Positions 35,834-44,774 are shown, counted from the stretch's first letter. The stretch is 64,000 nt of DNA from Streptomyces drozdowiczii (GCF_026167665.1 NZ_CP098740.1:6882001-6946000), one strand, 5' to 3'. The notes: generated from the sequence alone by a model not told the origin. Numbers and translations: made by a program.

Positions 35834-37031
35834 CTGCGGCCGACGGCTGCGGTTCGTAGAAGGTGCCGTCGCGGAGCATCGCGAACAGCACGTCGGCCCG
35901 GCGTCTGGCGAGGCAGAGCAGGGCCTGGGTGTGATGTTTTCCCTGAGCGATCTTCTTGTCGTAGTAGATCCGGGATGGCGGGTCGCTCAGGGCGGCGAAC
36001 GCGGAGAGGAAGAAGGCCCGTTTGAGCTGCTTGTTTCCTCTCCTGGAAGGCTGTTCGCCGCGGATCGAGGAGCCCGAGCTGTGGGTCGCCGGGGCGAGTC
36101 CGGCGTAGGCGGCGAGGTGGCCGGCGGTCGGGAAGGTGCTGCCGTCGCCGACCTCGATCAGGATGCGGGCTCCGGTCCTGACGCCGACTCCCGGCATCGA
36201 CCTCAGGACCTTGGAAAGAGGGTGGGCCTCCAGGAGTTCCTCGATCTGCCCTCCCAGCAGTTTCCTCTGGTCAAGGACGCCGGTCAGGGAGCCGGCCAGG
36301 CTTGGGACGATCAGTGCGGCCGCCTCGGTGCCGGGCACCACCACCGTCTGCTCGTCTAGAGCGGTGAAGATGTCCTCGACCAGACGCTCGGCCATCCTCG
36401 GGGCCTTCGGCCGTAGCAGCGTGACCAGGCGGCGCCGTCCGGCCTTGCGGATCTGGGCCGGTGACCCGAACCGTTCCAGCAGCGTGAGGACGGCCGGGTG
36501 CTGCAACCGCGGTCCCAGGACTCGTTCCAGCGACGGATGGATCTGGGTCAGCAGGCCGTGGAGCCGGTTGGCGACCCGGGTGGCCTCGCCGGCCAGATCG
36601 TCGTCGAAGCCGACGATCATCTCCAGCTCGGCGATCGTCTCGTCCTGGCCGTCGATCGCCCGCAGCGTGTGCGGCATCGCCCGGGCAGCGTCGGCGATGA
36701 TGAACGCGTCCCGCGCGTCGGTCTTCGCCTCGCCGGGGTAGAGGTCGGCGATCCGCCGCATCGTCAGGCCCGGCAGATAGGCGACCGGGCAGCCCATGTC
36801 CCGGGCGACCGCCAGCGGCAGGGCCCCGATCGAGGCCGGCTGGTCGACCACGACCAGCACCGTTCCGTGCTTGGCCTGAAGTTTCGCGAACAGTTCGCGG
36901 AGCTTGGGCTCGGTGTTGGGCAGGCGCTTGTCGAACGCTTTCTTGCCGGCCGGGGTGACGGCGGTGGCGTGGTGTTCGCCCTTGCCGACGTCCAGGCCGA
37001 GGAAGACGTCGATAGTGCTGATGTCGATCAC
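35826..37031 (-). CDS. IS110-family transposase
   Basis: A full-length 401-residue transposase. The N-terminal DEDD RuvC-like domain begins VFLGLDVGKGEHHATAVTPA (Asp14) and includes VVVDQPASIGALPLAVARDM and GEAKTDARDAFIIADAARAM. The C-terminal Tnp_20 domain reads LRSMPGVGVRTGARILIEVG, AAYAGLAPATHSSGSSIRGE and RRGNKQLKRAFFLSAFAAL with the catalytic serine region. Start is GTG at 37031. Nothing is truncated, so the element may be active. IS110 elements lack terminal inverted repeats, so I cannot fix its ends; the right end must lie close to the stop because the neighbouring gene runs into it. Confidence 0.92.
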   Translation of the reverse strand: MIDISTIDVFLGLDVGKGEHHATAVTPAGKKAFDKRLPNTEPKLRELFAKLQAKHGTVLVVVDQPASIGALPLAVARDMGCPVAYLPGLTMRRIADLYPGEAKTDARDAFIIADAARAMPHTLRAIDGQDETIAELEMIVGFDDDLAGEATRVANRLHGLLTQIHPSLERVLGPRLQHPAVLTLLERFGSPAQIRKAGRRRLVTLLRPKAPRMAERLVEDIFTALDEQTVVVPGTEAAALIVPSLAGSLTGVLDQRKLLGGQIEELLEAHPLSKVLRSMPGVGVRTGARILIEVGDGSTFPTAGHLAAYAGLAPATHSSGSSIRGEQPSRRGNKQLKRAFFLSAFAALSDPPSRIYYDKKIAQGKHHTQALLCLARRRADVLFAMLRDGTFYEPQPSAAVT

Positions 37032-37260
37032 GTGCAGGCCCCTCCATCACGCTTTCGTCCGGCCTTGCCAGGGCACCGAGCTGCCACATCCACGTTACGG
37101 AGAGCTCTTCCGGCCTGGGTGAAGCCGGTGCTCAAGCCCCTCATCAGCGGTCCGTCGATGCCTCCGGGCCCGGTGACACCACCCCCCGGATCATGAACAA
37201 CAAGGGGGGCCGAACCCGAAGGCCGGAGGCCCCATTGCGGAGCCACGAAAAGGGTAACGG
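37032..37260 (-). ncRNA. Candidate bridge-RNA region of the IS110 element
   Basis: About 230 non-coding bases upstream of the transposase start. In IS110-group elements this 5' region carries the structured guide (bridge) RNA that selects donor and target DNA. Here it contains several possible stems, including a nested GC-rich hairpin around 37211-37235 and another around 37108-37125 (CCGGAAGAGCTCTCCG region). I cannot fold it or assign the two guide loops by eye. Confidence 0.45.
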
Positions 37261-37302
37261 GGGGGGGCTGACGGCTCGTCGCTCGCCCGGGTATCACCGG
37301 GG

Positions 37303-37610
37303 CATGCGGATCCACAAGGCGGCGGACTGACCGCCGAACGGCATCATCTGCGCGCGAAGTTGCGACTCACGGCGGGCGAGTGGTTCGCCCGGGGCGGGGC
37401 AGCTCATCGATCGCCAAGGACCTGCGGGCCGGCGTCCGCCCCGTGCGGAGATGGTTGCGGATCTGGGACGAGGGCGGTCCGCAGGTACTGCGGTCCCAGG
37501 GGCCGCCGTCGCTGCCGGGTTGAGCCAGAAGCAGTTCGCCCAGCTGGAGGCGGGTTCGCACGGCTGGATGCGGAGCCAGCCAGGGGGCCTGCCGCGCACG
37601 GCTTGGAGGT
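37303..37610 (+). pseudogene. IS630-like/winged-helix transposase remnant
   Basis: Several short frames together give the N-terminus of an IS630-type protein: LRLTAGEWFARGGAAHR, IAKDLRAGVRP, RRWLRIWDEGGPQVLRSQGP, PSLPG and QKQFAQLEAG with GPAAHGLE. At least four frame slips separate them. The catalytic DDE domain is absent. Confidence 0.5.
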
Positions 37611-38078
37611 GGCTTCCCGCCCGGTGACACGCCGCGCCACGAGGTGCCACCGTGCTACACCGGCCACCGGCACTCCGGTGATGCGCACGGTGACAAGACC
37701 AGAGAGCTGGCGACCCCATTAACGGCGAGCATCGTTCCTCCACCAGGAAACGGGAGAGTTGAGGGCGTGCCTACGAACCCCGATGCTCTCACCGGGAAGA
37801 CCTCACCCTGTGGGATCGTCTTGGCTGGCAGCCTCTGGGACCGAAGCCTTTGAGGCCGGCGAGCAGGACGTTGCTGTGTTCGAAGAAGAAGGCGCCGTGG
37901 GCGAAGGCGCCGTCGAGGCGGCCGCAGAGTTCCACCCTGATCGCTCCGAACAGGGGCGCAGGCGCTGATGGCGCGCGTGCACAGTGAAGTCGGGGAGGCC
38001 TGTTACCTCGGCAAGACCGGCGGCGTTCACGCTGACCTCGTCCGACTGGGCGCACGCTATGCCAAGCAGGAGCAGGTT
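37611..38078. other. No confidently identified gene
   Basis: About 470 bases. A plus-strand frame near 37969-38111 reads GEACYLGKTGGVHADLVRLG and ARYAKQEQVSVSLEP to a TGA and looks like the tail of a small unidentified protein. The rest shows no gene. Confidence 0.3.
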
Positions 38079-38990
38079 TCAGTGTCGCTGGAGCCAACTG
38101 GTGAGTGATTCGAAGTACGTGGGTTCCGGCGCAGTGGCGTCGGGCAGCCGCAACCGGTGGTCTGCGCCTGGGAGCACTTCCACAGTTAGCGTCGCGTCAG
38201 GCGAACGCGCCGCACGGCAAGCGACCGCACCGAGCACGTCGAGAGTCTCGGCGACCGGGACGAGCGGATCGGCGCCGCCGAGGAACACCAGATGAGGGCA
38301 GCGCAGGCCGAGGAGGTCGGCGGTTGGATCGTGGTCCTGCTTGCGTTTGAGGAACCCCCACATGCGTTCATCGAGGTCGCTCCAGTAGTACGCCAGTCCG
38401 GGCGGCCTGCCGGCCGCATCTACGATCTGCATCGCCGTCGCGAAGTCCGCGTCGCTTCGTCCTGCCTCGATGAGGCGGTCGTAGAGGTCCAGAGTGTGAT
38501 CAGCGTCGGCCTGGCTGTCCAGATGCATCACTCGCAGGTGGTTGGCCAGAGCGTAGCGTTCCTGCACGGCCGGGCTGACTCCCGGACAACTGGTGGTGAC
38601 GACCCAGGCCATGTCGTCCAGAGCGGCCGCCGCACGAAGCGCCACCCAGCCGCCTTCGCTGTGGCCCAAGAGCCCCACCGCGTCAGGCCGCACTCCCGGC
38701 TGGGATTGAAGGAAGCGCACCGCGTTCTTCGCGTCAGTCGCCAGATCGGACAGCGTCCCATCGCGCCAGTCACCGGAGGACCCGCCGACGCCCGCTTGTC
38801 GTAGGAGAGCACTGCGAACCCGGCGTCCAGCAGGTGGTGGCGCAGCGGCGGGAAGAACGAGTCGTTGTCCGGTCGGACGGCCCGGATCCTCCCACCAGCA
38901 CCACACCCGCGCAGCCGGCACCCGCTCCCGCGGCACTGCCAGGGAGCCGGCCAGCCTCGCCTGGCTGCTGACGAACTCGATCTCACACAT
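38079..38990 (-). pseudogene. Alpha/beta hydrolase (dienelactone-hydrolase type), three frame breaks
   Basis: About 305 codons. Pieces in three frames give VVLVGGSGPSDR, DNDSFFPPLRHHLLDAGFAV, LSYDKRG and VGGSSGDWRDGTLSDLATDA, then one long frame with DAVGLLGHSEGGWVALRAAA (nucleophile GHSEGG), AWVVTTSCPGVSP, HLVFLGGADPLVPVAETLDV (catalytic Asp) and GADHRLRLPD (catalytic His). The whole triad is present. Breaks lie at 38791-38793, 38869-38872 and 38906-38908, each repaired by one extra G/C. Three breaks in 120 bases make true decay more likely here than elsewhere, but sequence error is possible. Confidence 0.72.
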
Positions 38991-39179
38991 CCCATGCGCC
39001 CCATCACCCAGATCCCTCTCTGCCGGCGCTCATCGGAATGCCCATCGCAGACGAATGAGACAGTATCCCGCGACGCTCTGCCGGGCCCGCTGCGACAGCA
39101 CAGAGCTCAAGACCGAGCGGATGAGGATCGATTGACTGCCTGGGCAACGCCTGGTGCCTTGATGACTCCAGCGGCGACA

Positions 39180-39650
39180 CTTGCGTCCTCCTGGTCCAAC
39201 TGGAAGCCGCATGCACCGCAGCCGACCACCTGGCCGAGGCTGCAGAAGAGACCTTCCCTCAGCACCCGGACACTGAGATCACCCTCAGCCTCCCGGCCTC
39301 GGCATCCCATGCGGCGCGGCTGCTCGCCGAGATCGGAGACGACCGCAAGCGTTTTCCGGCGCCGTGAAGGCACACTCCGGCGCCTCGCCCGTTTACCGGA
39401 GCCCCGGGAAGAGTCCAGCATCATCCGCCGATGGTCAAGAACGATCGTCCTCGACCACGCCGGATACATCCGGGCCTTCGCCGCCATCACCGCGCCCCCG
39501 GCGCAAAGCCCACTACCACCGGCGCCGCGACGACTACGGAGACTGGCACGCAGCCGCCCAGGGCAACCGCTTCAACCGCATGATCGGCGAGCTTAACCAC
39601 AGCCTGCAAAGCACCGTCTGTTCGATGAACACACCGCTTACCTGGCAGGC
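39180..39650 (+). pseudogene. IS110-family transposase, C-terminal remnant
   Basis: Frames together read LVQLEAACTAADHLAEAAEE, LSLPGLGIPCGARLLAEIGD, GASPVYRSPGKS, TIVLDHAGYIRAFAAITA and AHYHRRRDDYGDWHAAAQGN with RFNRMIGELNHSLQS. This is the Tnp_20 half of a different IS110 subgroup from the intact copy at 35826. Several frame slips; no N-terminal domain. Confidence 0.65.
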
Positions 39651-39664
39651 CCGCCTCCGCAGCT

Positions 39665-39990
39665 TGACGAGTTACGCGTCTGAGGTGTCTACCTGCCCGT
39701 CGAGGGCGAAAAGTTCTACCGTCATCGACCTCTCATCGCGGCGTCTGGCCGGTTGGCCGATTGCCGAACACATGCGAGCGGACCTGGTGACCGACGCCCT
39801 GGCGGCCGCGATCCACACCTGCGGCAACCTCGTGGGATCGATCATGCATAACGATCACTGAGCCCAGTACACCAGCAGGATTTCCAGCGAAGCCTGCTGG
39901 CCGGCGGGATCCGACAAAGCATGAGCGCGGTCGGGCCCAGCGCGGACAACGCACACGTCAAATCCCCAGTTGGGGGCGGTCCGGCAAAAC
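39665..39990 (+). pseudogene. IS3-family transposase (orfB) remnant
   Basis: Reads TVIDLSSRRLAGWPIAEHMR, DLVTDALAAAIHTCGNLVGS and IMHNDH, then a TGA at 39859-39861 where GGN is expected, and continues AQYTS, EACWPAGIRQSMSAVGPSAD with NAHVKS. VxDLxSRRxxGW and HxDHGxQYTS hold two catalytic Asp residues of the IS3 DDE domain. The TGA nonsense codon and frame slips make it inactive. Confidence 0.68.
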
Positions 39991-40018
39991 TCGGGTGAGG
40001 TGCGTTCGGGCCAGGGCG

Positions 40019-41407
40019 TCACCCCGCACACTGACAGAAGCCGGACCGGAGGGTCGTACATCTCCATCGACTTGCGCTCACCGTTGGGCGAGGCCTCGTC
40101 CCAAGGTTACGGTGCGCCGTCGACTCCAGGACTTCAGGCGGGCTCGCCAGCCCGGGTACGTCCGGGACCCGTCTGCGGGAGGCCATCCCTACGGCGCGGT
40201 GCACGGGCACGCGCCGGCGCTGGTGACCCTCTACCGCTGCACGCCCTTGACATGAGAAATGTCGCTCCGACGATGACGTCAGAGCAACGGTGGTGACCCA
40301 GAAGGGCGGGGAATCTGCTCCGCTCCCTTGGCCAGGACCTGCGTGTGTGTAGTCGTAGGTGACGGTGGCCAGGTTGGTGTCGGTGACCTTGTGCACGCGG
40401 TCCTGGTCGTCGAGGTGGTAGGAGACCTGACGGCCGGTGTGGTCGGTGGCGTGCCACCAGCCGCCGCCGTCGTTGGTGACGTCCACCCACCGCCCCGACC
40501 GGCTCTCGGTGACCTTGAATCCGGCGCCCTCCCCGTGCGACGCGACCGTGATCACGCCTCCGTTGCGGTCGGTGACCTTCGACAGCGCACCGGACGAGGT
40601 GTAGGTGTCCTTCGTTCCGGACTTGCGGTCGGTCAGCGTGTACGTGCCGTCGCTGTTCTTGACCAGGTCACGCGAGTACCCGTCCGGCGTGGTGAACGTG
40701 CCGTCGCTCTTCTTCTTGAACGACACCGTGGCACCGGTGGAGTCGTACCAGACGACCTCGTCGGTGAAGAAGGTGTCCAGGCTCCGCTCGTAGGTGAACC
40801 AGGCCCGCTGCGCCATCGCACCGGCGGGCGCGTCCAGCGAGTTGTACGTCCGCGCCAGCTGCAGCTTCTGCCCCACCCCGGCGATATCGAAGTCCGTCCC
40901 GGCCAGCATCAGGTTGCCCGTCGAGTAGTCCACCCGAGCCACCAGCGCGTCCGTGAGCCGCGTATCCGCTATCCGGTGCCAGGGCACGTCCCCCTGGCCC
41001 CGCGGCACCCACACCAACGGCACCACCCCGCCCGACTCGGCCGTCTCGACCGAAGGCGCCGTCTTCGGAGCGGCCTTGTTCTGCTTGCGGGCCAAGGCTG
41101 CTGCTCCGGCCGCATCCCGGGCACGGTCGGTACGTTCCCGCTGCGCGTTCAGCCACGCCGCCCGCTCGCCGGAAGGCTTTCCCGACGGCTCGGAGGCGGG
41201 TGCCCGGTTCACACCGGCCTTCACCTGCGGCCGCTCCAGTTTCTGCTCCTTCTTCCCCCAGACGGAAACCGGGGCGTCCGGCTGACCGGCCGCGGCCGCC
41301 GGCAGAGCCGCCACGCCCAGGGCGAGGACGACAGCAGTCGCGGTCAACGTATGGCGCACGGTCGTGCGGGCACGCCGAGAGGGCATGCCAAAGGCATGTG
41401 AAGACAT
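40019..41407 (-). CDS. RHS/YD-repeat secreted protein, C-terminus lost
   Basis: A 462-residue product. It starts at ATG 41407 after GGGGAAG with a signal peptide (TLTATAVVLALGVAALPAAA). The domain before the repeats includes VPLVWVPRGQGDVPWHRIAD, VDYSTGNLMLAGTDFDIAGV and QLARTYNSLDAPAGAMAQRA, followed by YD-type repeats such as FTTPDGYSRDLVKNSDGTYT, GALSKVTDRNGGVITVASHG and RQVSYHLDDQDRVHKVTDT. Real coding sequence ends near 40325; the last 100 residues are unrelated. A complete family member would be 1500-2500 residues and end in a toxin domain. An insertion or deletion removed the toxin and most repeats. Confidence 0.78.
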   Translation of the reverse strand: MSSHAFGMPSRRARTTVRHTLTATAVVLALGVAALPAAAAGQPDAPVSVWGKKEQKLERPQVKAGVNRAPASEPSGKPSGERAAWLNAQRERTDRARDAAGAAALARKQNKAAPKTAPSVETAESGGVVPLVWVPRGQGDVPWHRIADTRLTDALVARVDYSTGNLMLAGTDFDIAGVGQKLQLARTYNSLDAPAGAMAQRAWFTYERSLDTFFTDEVVWYDSTGATVSFKKKSDGTFTTPDGYSRDLVKNSDGTYTLTDRKSGTKDTYTSSGALSKVTDRNGGVITVASHGEGAGFKVTESRSGRWVDVTNDGGGWWHATDHTGRQVSYHLDDQDRVHKVTDTNLATVTYDYTHAGPGQGSGADSPPFWVTTVALTSSSERHFSCQGRAAVEGHQRRRVPVHRAVGMASRRRVPDVPGLASPPEVLESTAHRNLGTRPRPTVSASRWRCTTLRSGFCQCAG

Positions 41408-41755
41408 CAACTTCCCCCACAGGAAGACAATCCCAGCAGCCCCAGCGGCCACTAGGCGCACACAGACTCACACGGCTTCCACACAGAACCCGGGGGTATG
41501 CCCTGAAATCCCCCGCACACGCCCTCGAAACCGGCCTCACCCGCATACCGGCAACCGGGACAAAACGGCCGGAAAAAAGCCGCATGAGGGAGAAAGGTCC
41601 ACGAAGGAATTCTTCAGAGATGGCCGGATCCGAAACGTACGTCTCCTCGCCGGAGGGACATCGAGGACGGTGTGATCGAACTGCCCGCCGCGCTGGTTTC
41701 CGTACGCCGGGGCCGCCCGGCCGACCTCGCAAGCCTGGACCTCGGCCTCAATGCG
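41408..41755. other. Upstream region of the RHS gene
   Basis: About 350 bases, locally more AT-rich at 41560-41640. It presumably holds the promoter of the minus-strand RHS gene. No gene or clear inverted repeat seen. Confidence 0.4.
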
Positions 41756-42178
41756 TCAGGTCGTCTTGCGGCGTTGCTTCATCTCGGCTTCGGCGATGTG
41801 GTCGCGGCCGTCGCTCAGGGCGGCGCGTACTTGGCGTTCCACTTGGGTGAAGCGCCGGTGGTAGCCGTCGTCGTACGCTTCGACGATCTGGTACGTCCAC
41901 ATGCCCGGCAGGACATCGGTGCCCTGGACCTCGCGCTCGACCAGGTCGGCCTGTTCGCCGTGTCCGGCCTCCCGCAGCCGGTGCACCGCCTCGCCAACCG
42001 TCTTGTCCGCGCCGCCGGTCAGCTGGTGGAAGTCGTACAGGCGCCCGCGGGCCCGCTGCGTGGTCTCCAGGGCCTGGGACAGCAGCCCCAGCGCCTCCAC
42101 CGTCGCGTCGTCCATGCCCGGCGGCCGCTCATGCCGACGCGGGCCCCGGGCCTCTTCTTCCTGCACGTTGTCGGCCAT
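41756..42178 (-). CDS. Conserved hypothetical protein, helical
   Basis: A 140-residue charged, mostly helical protein: MDDATVEALGLLSQALETTQ, RARGRLYDFHQLTGGADKTV, HRLREAGHGEQADLVEREVQ, GTDVLPGMWTYQIVEAYDDG and RQVRAALSDGRDHIAEAEMK. Similar proteins occur near stress genes in actinobacteria; none has an assigned function that I know. ATG at 42178. It precedes the cold-shock gene region on the same strand but downstream of it, so it could be co-transcribed. Confidence 0.72.
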   Translation of the reverse strand: MADNVQEEEARGPRRHERPPGMDDATVEALGLLSQALETTQRARGRLYDFHQLTGGADKTVGEAVHRLREAGHGEQADLVEREVQGTDVLPGMWTYQIVEAYDDGYHRRFTQVERQVRAALSDGRDHIAEAEMKQRRKTT

Positions 42179-42309
42179 CGACCGTCTGCCTTTCTTCGAG
42201 TAGCGGGTCCGTCTCCGCCCCCAGGGGGCAATCGGCGGCCGTCCTCGGACCGGCGCCGTGCCGAGAGGGGGAGGACTTCACCGCTGGTTGCCGGCAGGGC
42301 GACGCGGGG

Positions 42310-42513
42310 TCAGCCTCGGTTGATGTTCTGCGCCTGCGGGCCCTTCGGGCCCTGGCCGATGTCGAAGGTGACGTGCTCGCCCTCCGTCAGCTCGCGGTAC
42401 CCGCTGCCCTGGATCTCGGAGTAGTGCGCGAAGACGTCCGGGCCTCCGCCGTCCTGCGCGATGAAGCCGAAGCCCTTTTCGGAGTTGAACCACTTCACGG
42501 TGCCGCCGGCCAT
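42310..42513 (-). CDS. Cold-shock-domain protein (CspA type)
   Basis: A 67-residue protein that is one cold-shock domain. RNP1-like [10 protein letters not shown] and RNP2-like DVFAHYSEI are both present, after [10 protein letters not shown]. It binds single-stranded RNA/DNA and acts as RNA chaperone or antiterminator. The YSEI version, with [20 protein letters not shown], differs slightly from the housekeeping FSAI form. ATG at 42513, with AAAGGAG about 7 bases upstream. Confidence 0.93.
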   Translation of the reverse strand: MAGGTVKWFNSEKGFGFIAQDGGGPDVFAHYSEIQGSGYRELTEGEHVTFDIGQGPKGPQAQNINRG

Positions 42514-42688
42514 GCTGTCGCTCCTTTGCCGTTACCCGGGAGCGGCCCGGCCGTCCGGGCGTGCTCCGGCCCCTGGAGCAGGAGCCGCACTCGTTGTACC
42601 CCGTATCCACCCGACTCTCCGGCAGACGACACGCCCACTCCGGCGCCGTCCGGGCAGCTGCGGCGCGGCGGCGGAGCCTCCACACAGC

Positions 42689-42727
42689 GCGGTGGGGGCG
42701 CCCAGGGATCCTGGGCGCCCCCACCGC
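42689..42727 (-). terminator. Long hairpin terminator after the PRC-barrel gene
   Basis: Perfect 18-bp arms at 42689-42706 and 42710-42727 around a 3-base loop, 18 bases past the stop of the minus-strand PRC-barrel gene. Confidence 0.85.
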
Positions 42728-42744
42728 GGGGAGATGCTGTGGTG

Positions 42745-43098
42745 CTACGGGCGTCGGTGGCTGTGGTAGTAGCTGCCGATCTGCTCGTGGTAGCCGGCAT
42801 CGCCGACGTGCTTGTCCTTGTCGAACTCCGGGGAATCCTTGATCTGGTCCTTGGTGAGGTCGACGAAGATCTTCTGCTCGGCGGCGTCGATGCTGCGTAC
42901 CGTGCCGGCGGGGAGCAGAACGTGCTTGCCGAAGATCCAGACGCCCGTGTCGACGACCAGGTACGAGGAGTCGACATCGTCCGAGTGCTTGTCGACCTTG
43001 CCGATGCTGCCGTCGGTGGCCTCGACCTTGTATCCGATCAGGTCGTTTCCAGCGGTATGCCCGGCGGTCGGCTGGTAGCCCCACATGTTGTCACTCAT
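42745..43098 (-). CDS. PRC-barrel domain protein
   Basis: A 117-residue protein with one PRC barrel: DLIGYKVEATDGSIGKVDKH, SSYLVVDTGVWIFGKHVLLP and AGTVRSIDAAEQKIFVDLTK, then a tail DQIKDSPEFDKDKHVGDAGY. This type is a general-stress protein seen in Streptomyces and Deinococcus relatives; the molecular role is not known. ATG at 43098 follows AAGGAGCTGTC. Confidence 0.88.
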   Translation of the reverse strand: MSDNMWGYQPTAGHTAGNDLIGYKVEATDGSIGKVDKHSDDVDSSYLVVDTGVWIFGKHVLLPAGTVRSIDAAEQKIFVDLTKDQIKDSPEFDKDKHVGDAGYHEQIGSYYHSHRRP

Positions 43099-43374
43099 AA
43101 GACAGCTCCTTCATCGATAGCTGCCGCTCCCTCGATTCGATCTGCAAGGGGAGCGACGTCTCCGGAGAACCGGCGACCCTTTCTCAGAACTTCGCGTGCC
43201 CGGGATCATGGCCCTCATTCATCCCGATCCCCGCTGTTCGCTCGATTTCCGAGAGACCGGGGATCCCGCCACTGGAGGTCACGGTTCTTGACGGAATCCC
43301 CGGCCCTTTCCCCGGGTGCCCCGCGACTCCTCGCCCATGCCCGCCCTGCTCACTCGTCCTGAGGTGGCAGGCAT

Positions 43375-43436
43375 GCTCATGACCTGCGGGTGGGCCGCGA
43401 CGACGCATCGTCGCGGCCCACCCGCAGGTCATGAGC
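43375..43436. terminator. 29-bp perfect inverted repeat, probable terminator
   Basis: Arms at 43375-43403 and 43408-43436 are exact complements with a 4-base loop (CGCA). It lies 21 bases beyond the stop of the small hydrophobic protein gene on the minus strand. The length and perfection exceed a normal terminator, so a mobile-element origin is possible. The bases 43099-43374 hold no gene I can support. Confidence 0.7.
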
Positions 43437-43457
43437 GTTCTATTCAATCAGTGGTTT

Positions 43458-43625
43458 TCACCAGCGATACCAGCGGCCTCGCTTGCCATTTGCCGTCGGC
43501 CGGATCACGAAACCAAGCAGCCAGACCACCAGCACGATGATGGCGATCCACCACAGTGCCTTCAGTGCGAAACCCGCGCCGAAGAGAATCAGGGCGAGCA
43601 GAAGAACGAGAAGAATGGGAACCAT
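43458..43625 (-). CDS. Small hydrophobic membrane peptide
   Basis: A 55-residue protein: helix one at residues 2-20 (VPILLVLLLALILFGAGFA), helix two at 22-42 (WWIAIIVLVVWLLGFV), then a basic tail ANGKRGRWYRW. It resembles the Streptomyces hydrophobic-protein families of about 55 residues, of unknown role and often stress-induced. The ATG at 43625 has GGAGG 9 bases upstream; an earlier in-frame ATG at 43646 overlaps that ribosome site and is unlikely. Confidence 0.8.
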   Translation of the reverse strand: MVPILLVLLLALILFGAGFALKALWWIAIIVLVVWLLGFVIRPTANGKRGRWYRW

Positions 43626-43715
43626 GATTATCAACCTCCGAGACACCCTGTGCCCCCAAAGCCTGACTTCACTCCCCCCGGTCTTACAGAAATCTTATGG
43701 GAGCAACCGCACCGA

Positions 43716-44738
43716 CTAGCGCCAAGGATCGAGGGCGTGCTTGCCGTGGGTGGCACCGTCCTCGAGTTGGCGTAGCACCTCGGGTCCTTCGGACAGAGGA
43801 TGAACCTGGGGGGTGCCCGGCGGATAGACGCCGTGGGAGACGAGTGCCTCGATCTCGGCGAGCAGCGACTGATACAGGGCCGGGGCCTGGGCCGCGAGCG
43901 CGCCGATGTGCAGGCCCTTGATCGCCGCGTGGTGGGTGAAGACCAGGTCGTGCGTGGTGACGGCGGCATCGCCGGAGGCGGCGCCCAGGACGACGATGCG
44001 GCCCGTGAAGGGTTTGGCGACCGCGAGGCTGGTGGCGAACGTGGCCTTGCCCACCGATTCCAGGACCAGGTCGACCCCGGCCCCGTCGGTCAGCCGGGTG
44101 ATCACCTCAGCCAGATCGGGCCGGCGGCTGTCCAGGACCTCGTCGGCACCGAGTGCTGTGACGGCGGGATGCTTGGCCGGGGAAGCCGTGGCGATCACGC
44201 GGGCGCCGTAGTGCCGGGCGAGGCGGACCGCAGCCTGTCCCACACCCCCGGCAGCGGCATGCAGGAGCACCACCTCGCCGGCCTCGATCTCACCCAGCGG
44301 TTTCAACGCCGCCAGCGCGGTGGCCCAGTTCAGCACCATGCCGATCGCTTCGGCGTCACTCCAGCCGGTCGGAACAGGCAGGACGCCGGCAGCCGGCATC
44401 GTCATGTACTGCGCGAAGGCCCCCGGGCCGGCTCCGATGACATGGGTGCCGAGCGGCAACGGACGCTCGACGTCCGCGCCGGTTCCGACGATCTCTCCAG
44501 CGGCTTCGAAGCCCGCCGCGTAGGGTGCCTGCGGCCCTCCGCCATAGGTGCCACGGGTCTGCATGACGTCGGCGAAGTTGACCCCGGCCGCCCCGACACG
44601 GATCAGGTATTCACCCGGCCCTGGGGAGGGGCGACGGTGACCGGTGGTGAGGGCCAGGTCTTTCGGCCCTCGGTGGGATTGCTGGATGAGGGCTCGCATC
44701 GTCTGGTCAGCGGTCTGCTGCCGCTCGTTGATCTCCAT
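43716..44738 (-). CDS. Zinc-independent quinone oxidoreductase (MDR superfamily)
   Basis: A 340-residue NADPH:quinone reductase-type enzyme. The N-terminal GroES-like domain has GPGEYLIRVGAAGVNFADVM, QTRGTY and YAAGFEAAGEIVGTGAD. The Rossmann part has VLLHAAAGGVGQAAVRLARH (the AxxGGVG nucleotide site) and ADEVLDSRRPDLAEVI. No zinc ligands are visible. ATG 44738 is favoured because the MerR-type promoter places the transcript start at about that base, implying leaderless mRNA; ATG 44699 is the alternative. It follows the MerR gene. Confidence 0.87.
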   Translation of the reverse strand: MEINERQQTADQTMRALIQQSHRGPKDLALTTGHRRPSPGPGEYLIRVGAAGVNFADVMQTRGTYGGGPQAPYAAGFEAAGEIVGTGADVERPLPLGTHVIGAGPGAFAQYMTMPAAGVLPVPTGWSDAEAIGMVLNWATALAALKPLGEIEAGEVVLLHAAAGGVGQAAVRLARHYGARVIATASPAKHPAVTALGADEVLDSRRPDLAEVITRLTDGAGVDLVLESVGKATFATSLAVAKPFTGRIVVLGAASGDAAVTTHDLVFTHHAAIKGLHIGALAAQAPALYQSLLAEIEALVSHGVYPPGTPQVHPLSEGPEVLRQLEDGATHGKHALDPWR

Positions 44739-44755
44739 GCGCCACAACGTAGGAA

Positions 44756-44774
44756 CCTGACACATGTGTCAAGG
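44756..44774 (-). promoter_or_regulatory. MerR-type promoter and operator
   Basis: TGACACATGTGTCA at 44758-44771 is a perfect 14-bp palindrome within CCTTGACACATGTGTCAGG on the minus strand. A TTGACC hexamer at 44773-44778 and CTACGT near 44747-44752 are spaced about 20 bases apart, the long spacer typical of MerR-family promoters. It sits between the MerR gene and the oxidoreductase gene. Confidence 0.7.

Noticed and set aside
39950..40067. Minus-strand frame starting MEMYDPPVRLLSVCGVTPW
   Set aside because: It may be the start of a lost gene, but it runs into the opposite-strand IS3 remnant after about 40 codons and has no identifiable family.
43184..43447. An 87-codon minus-strand frame near the long hairpin
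   Set aside because: It reads through both arms of the inverted repeat and gives mirrored composition, as expected by chance.
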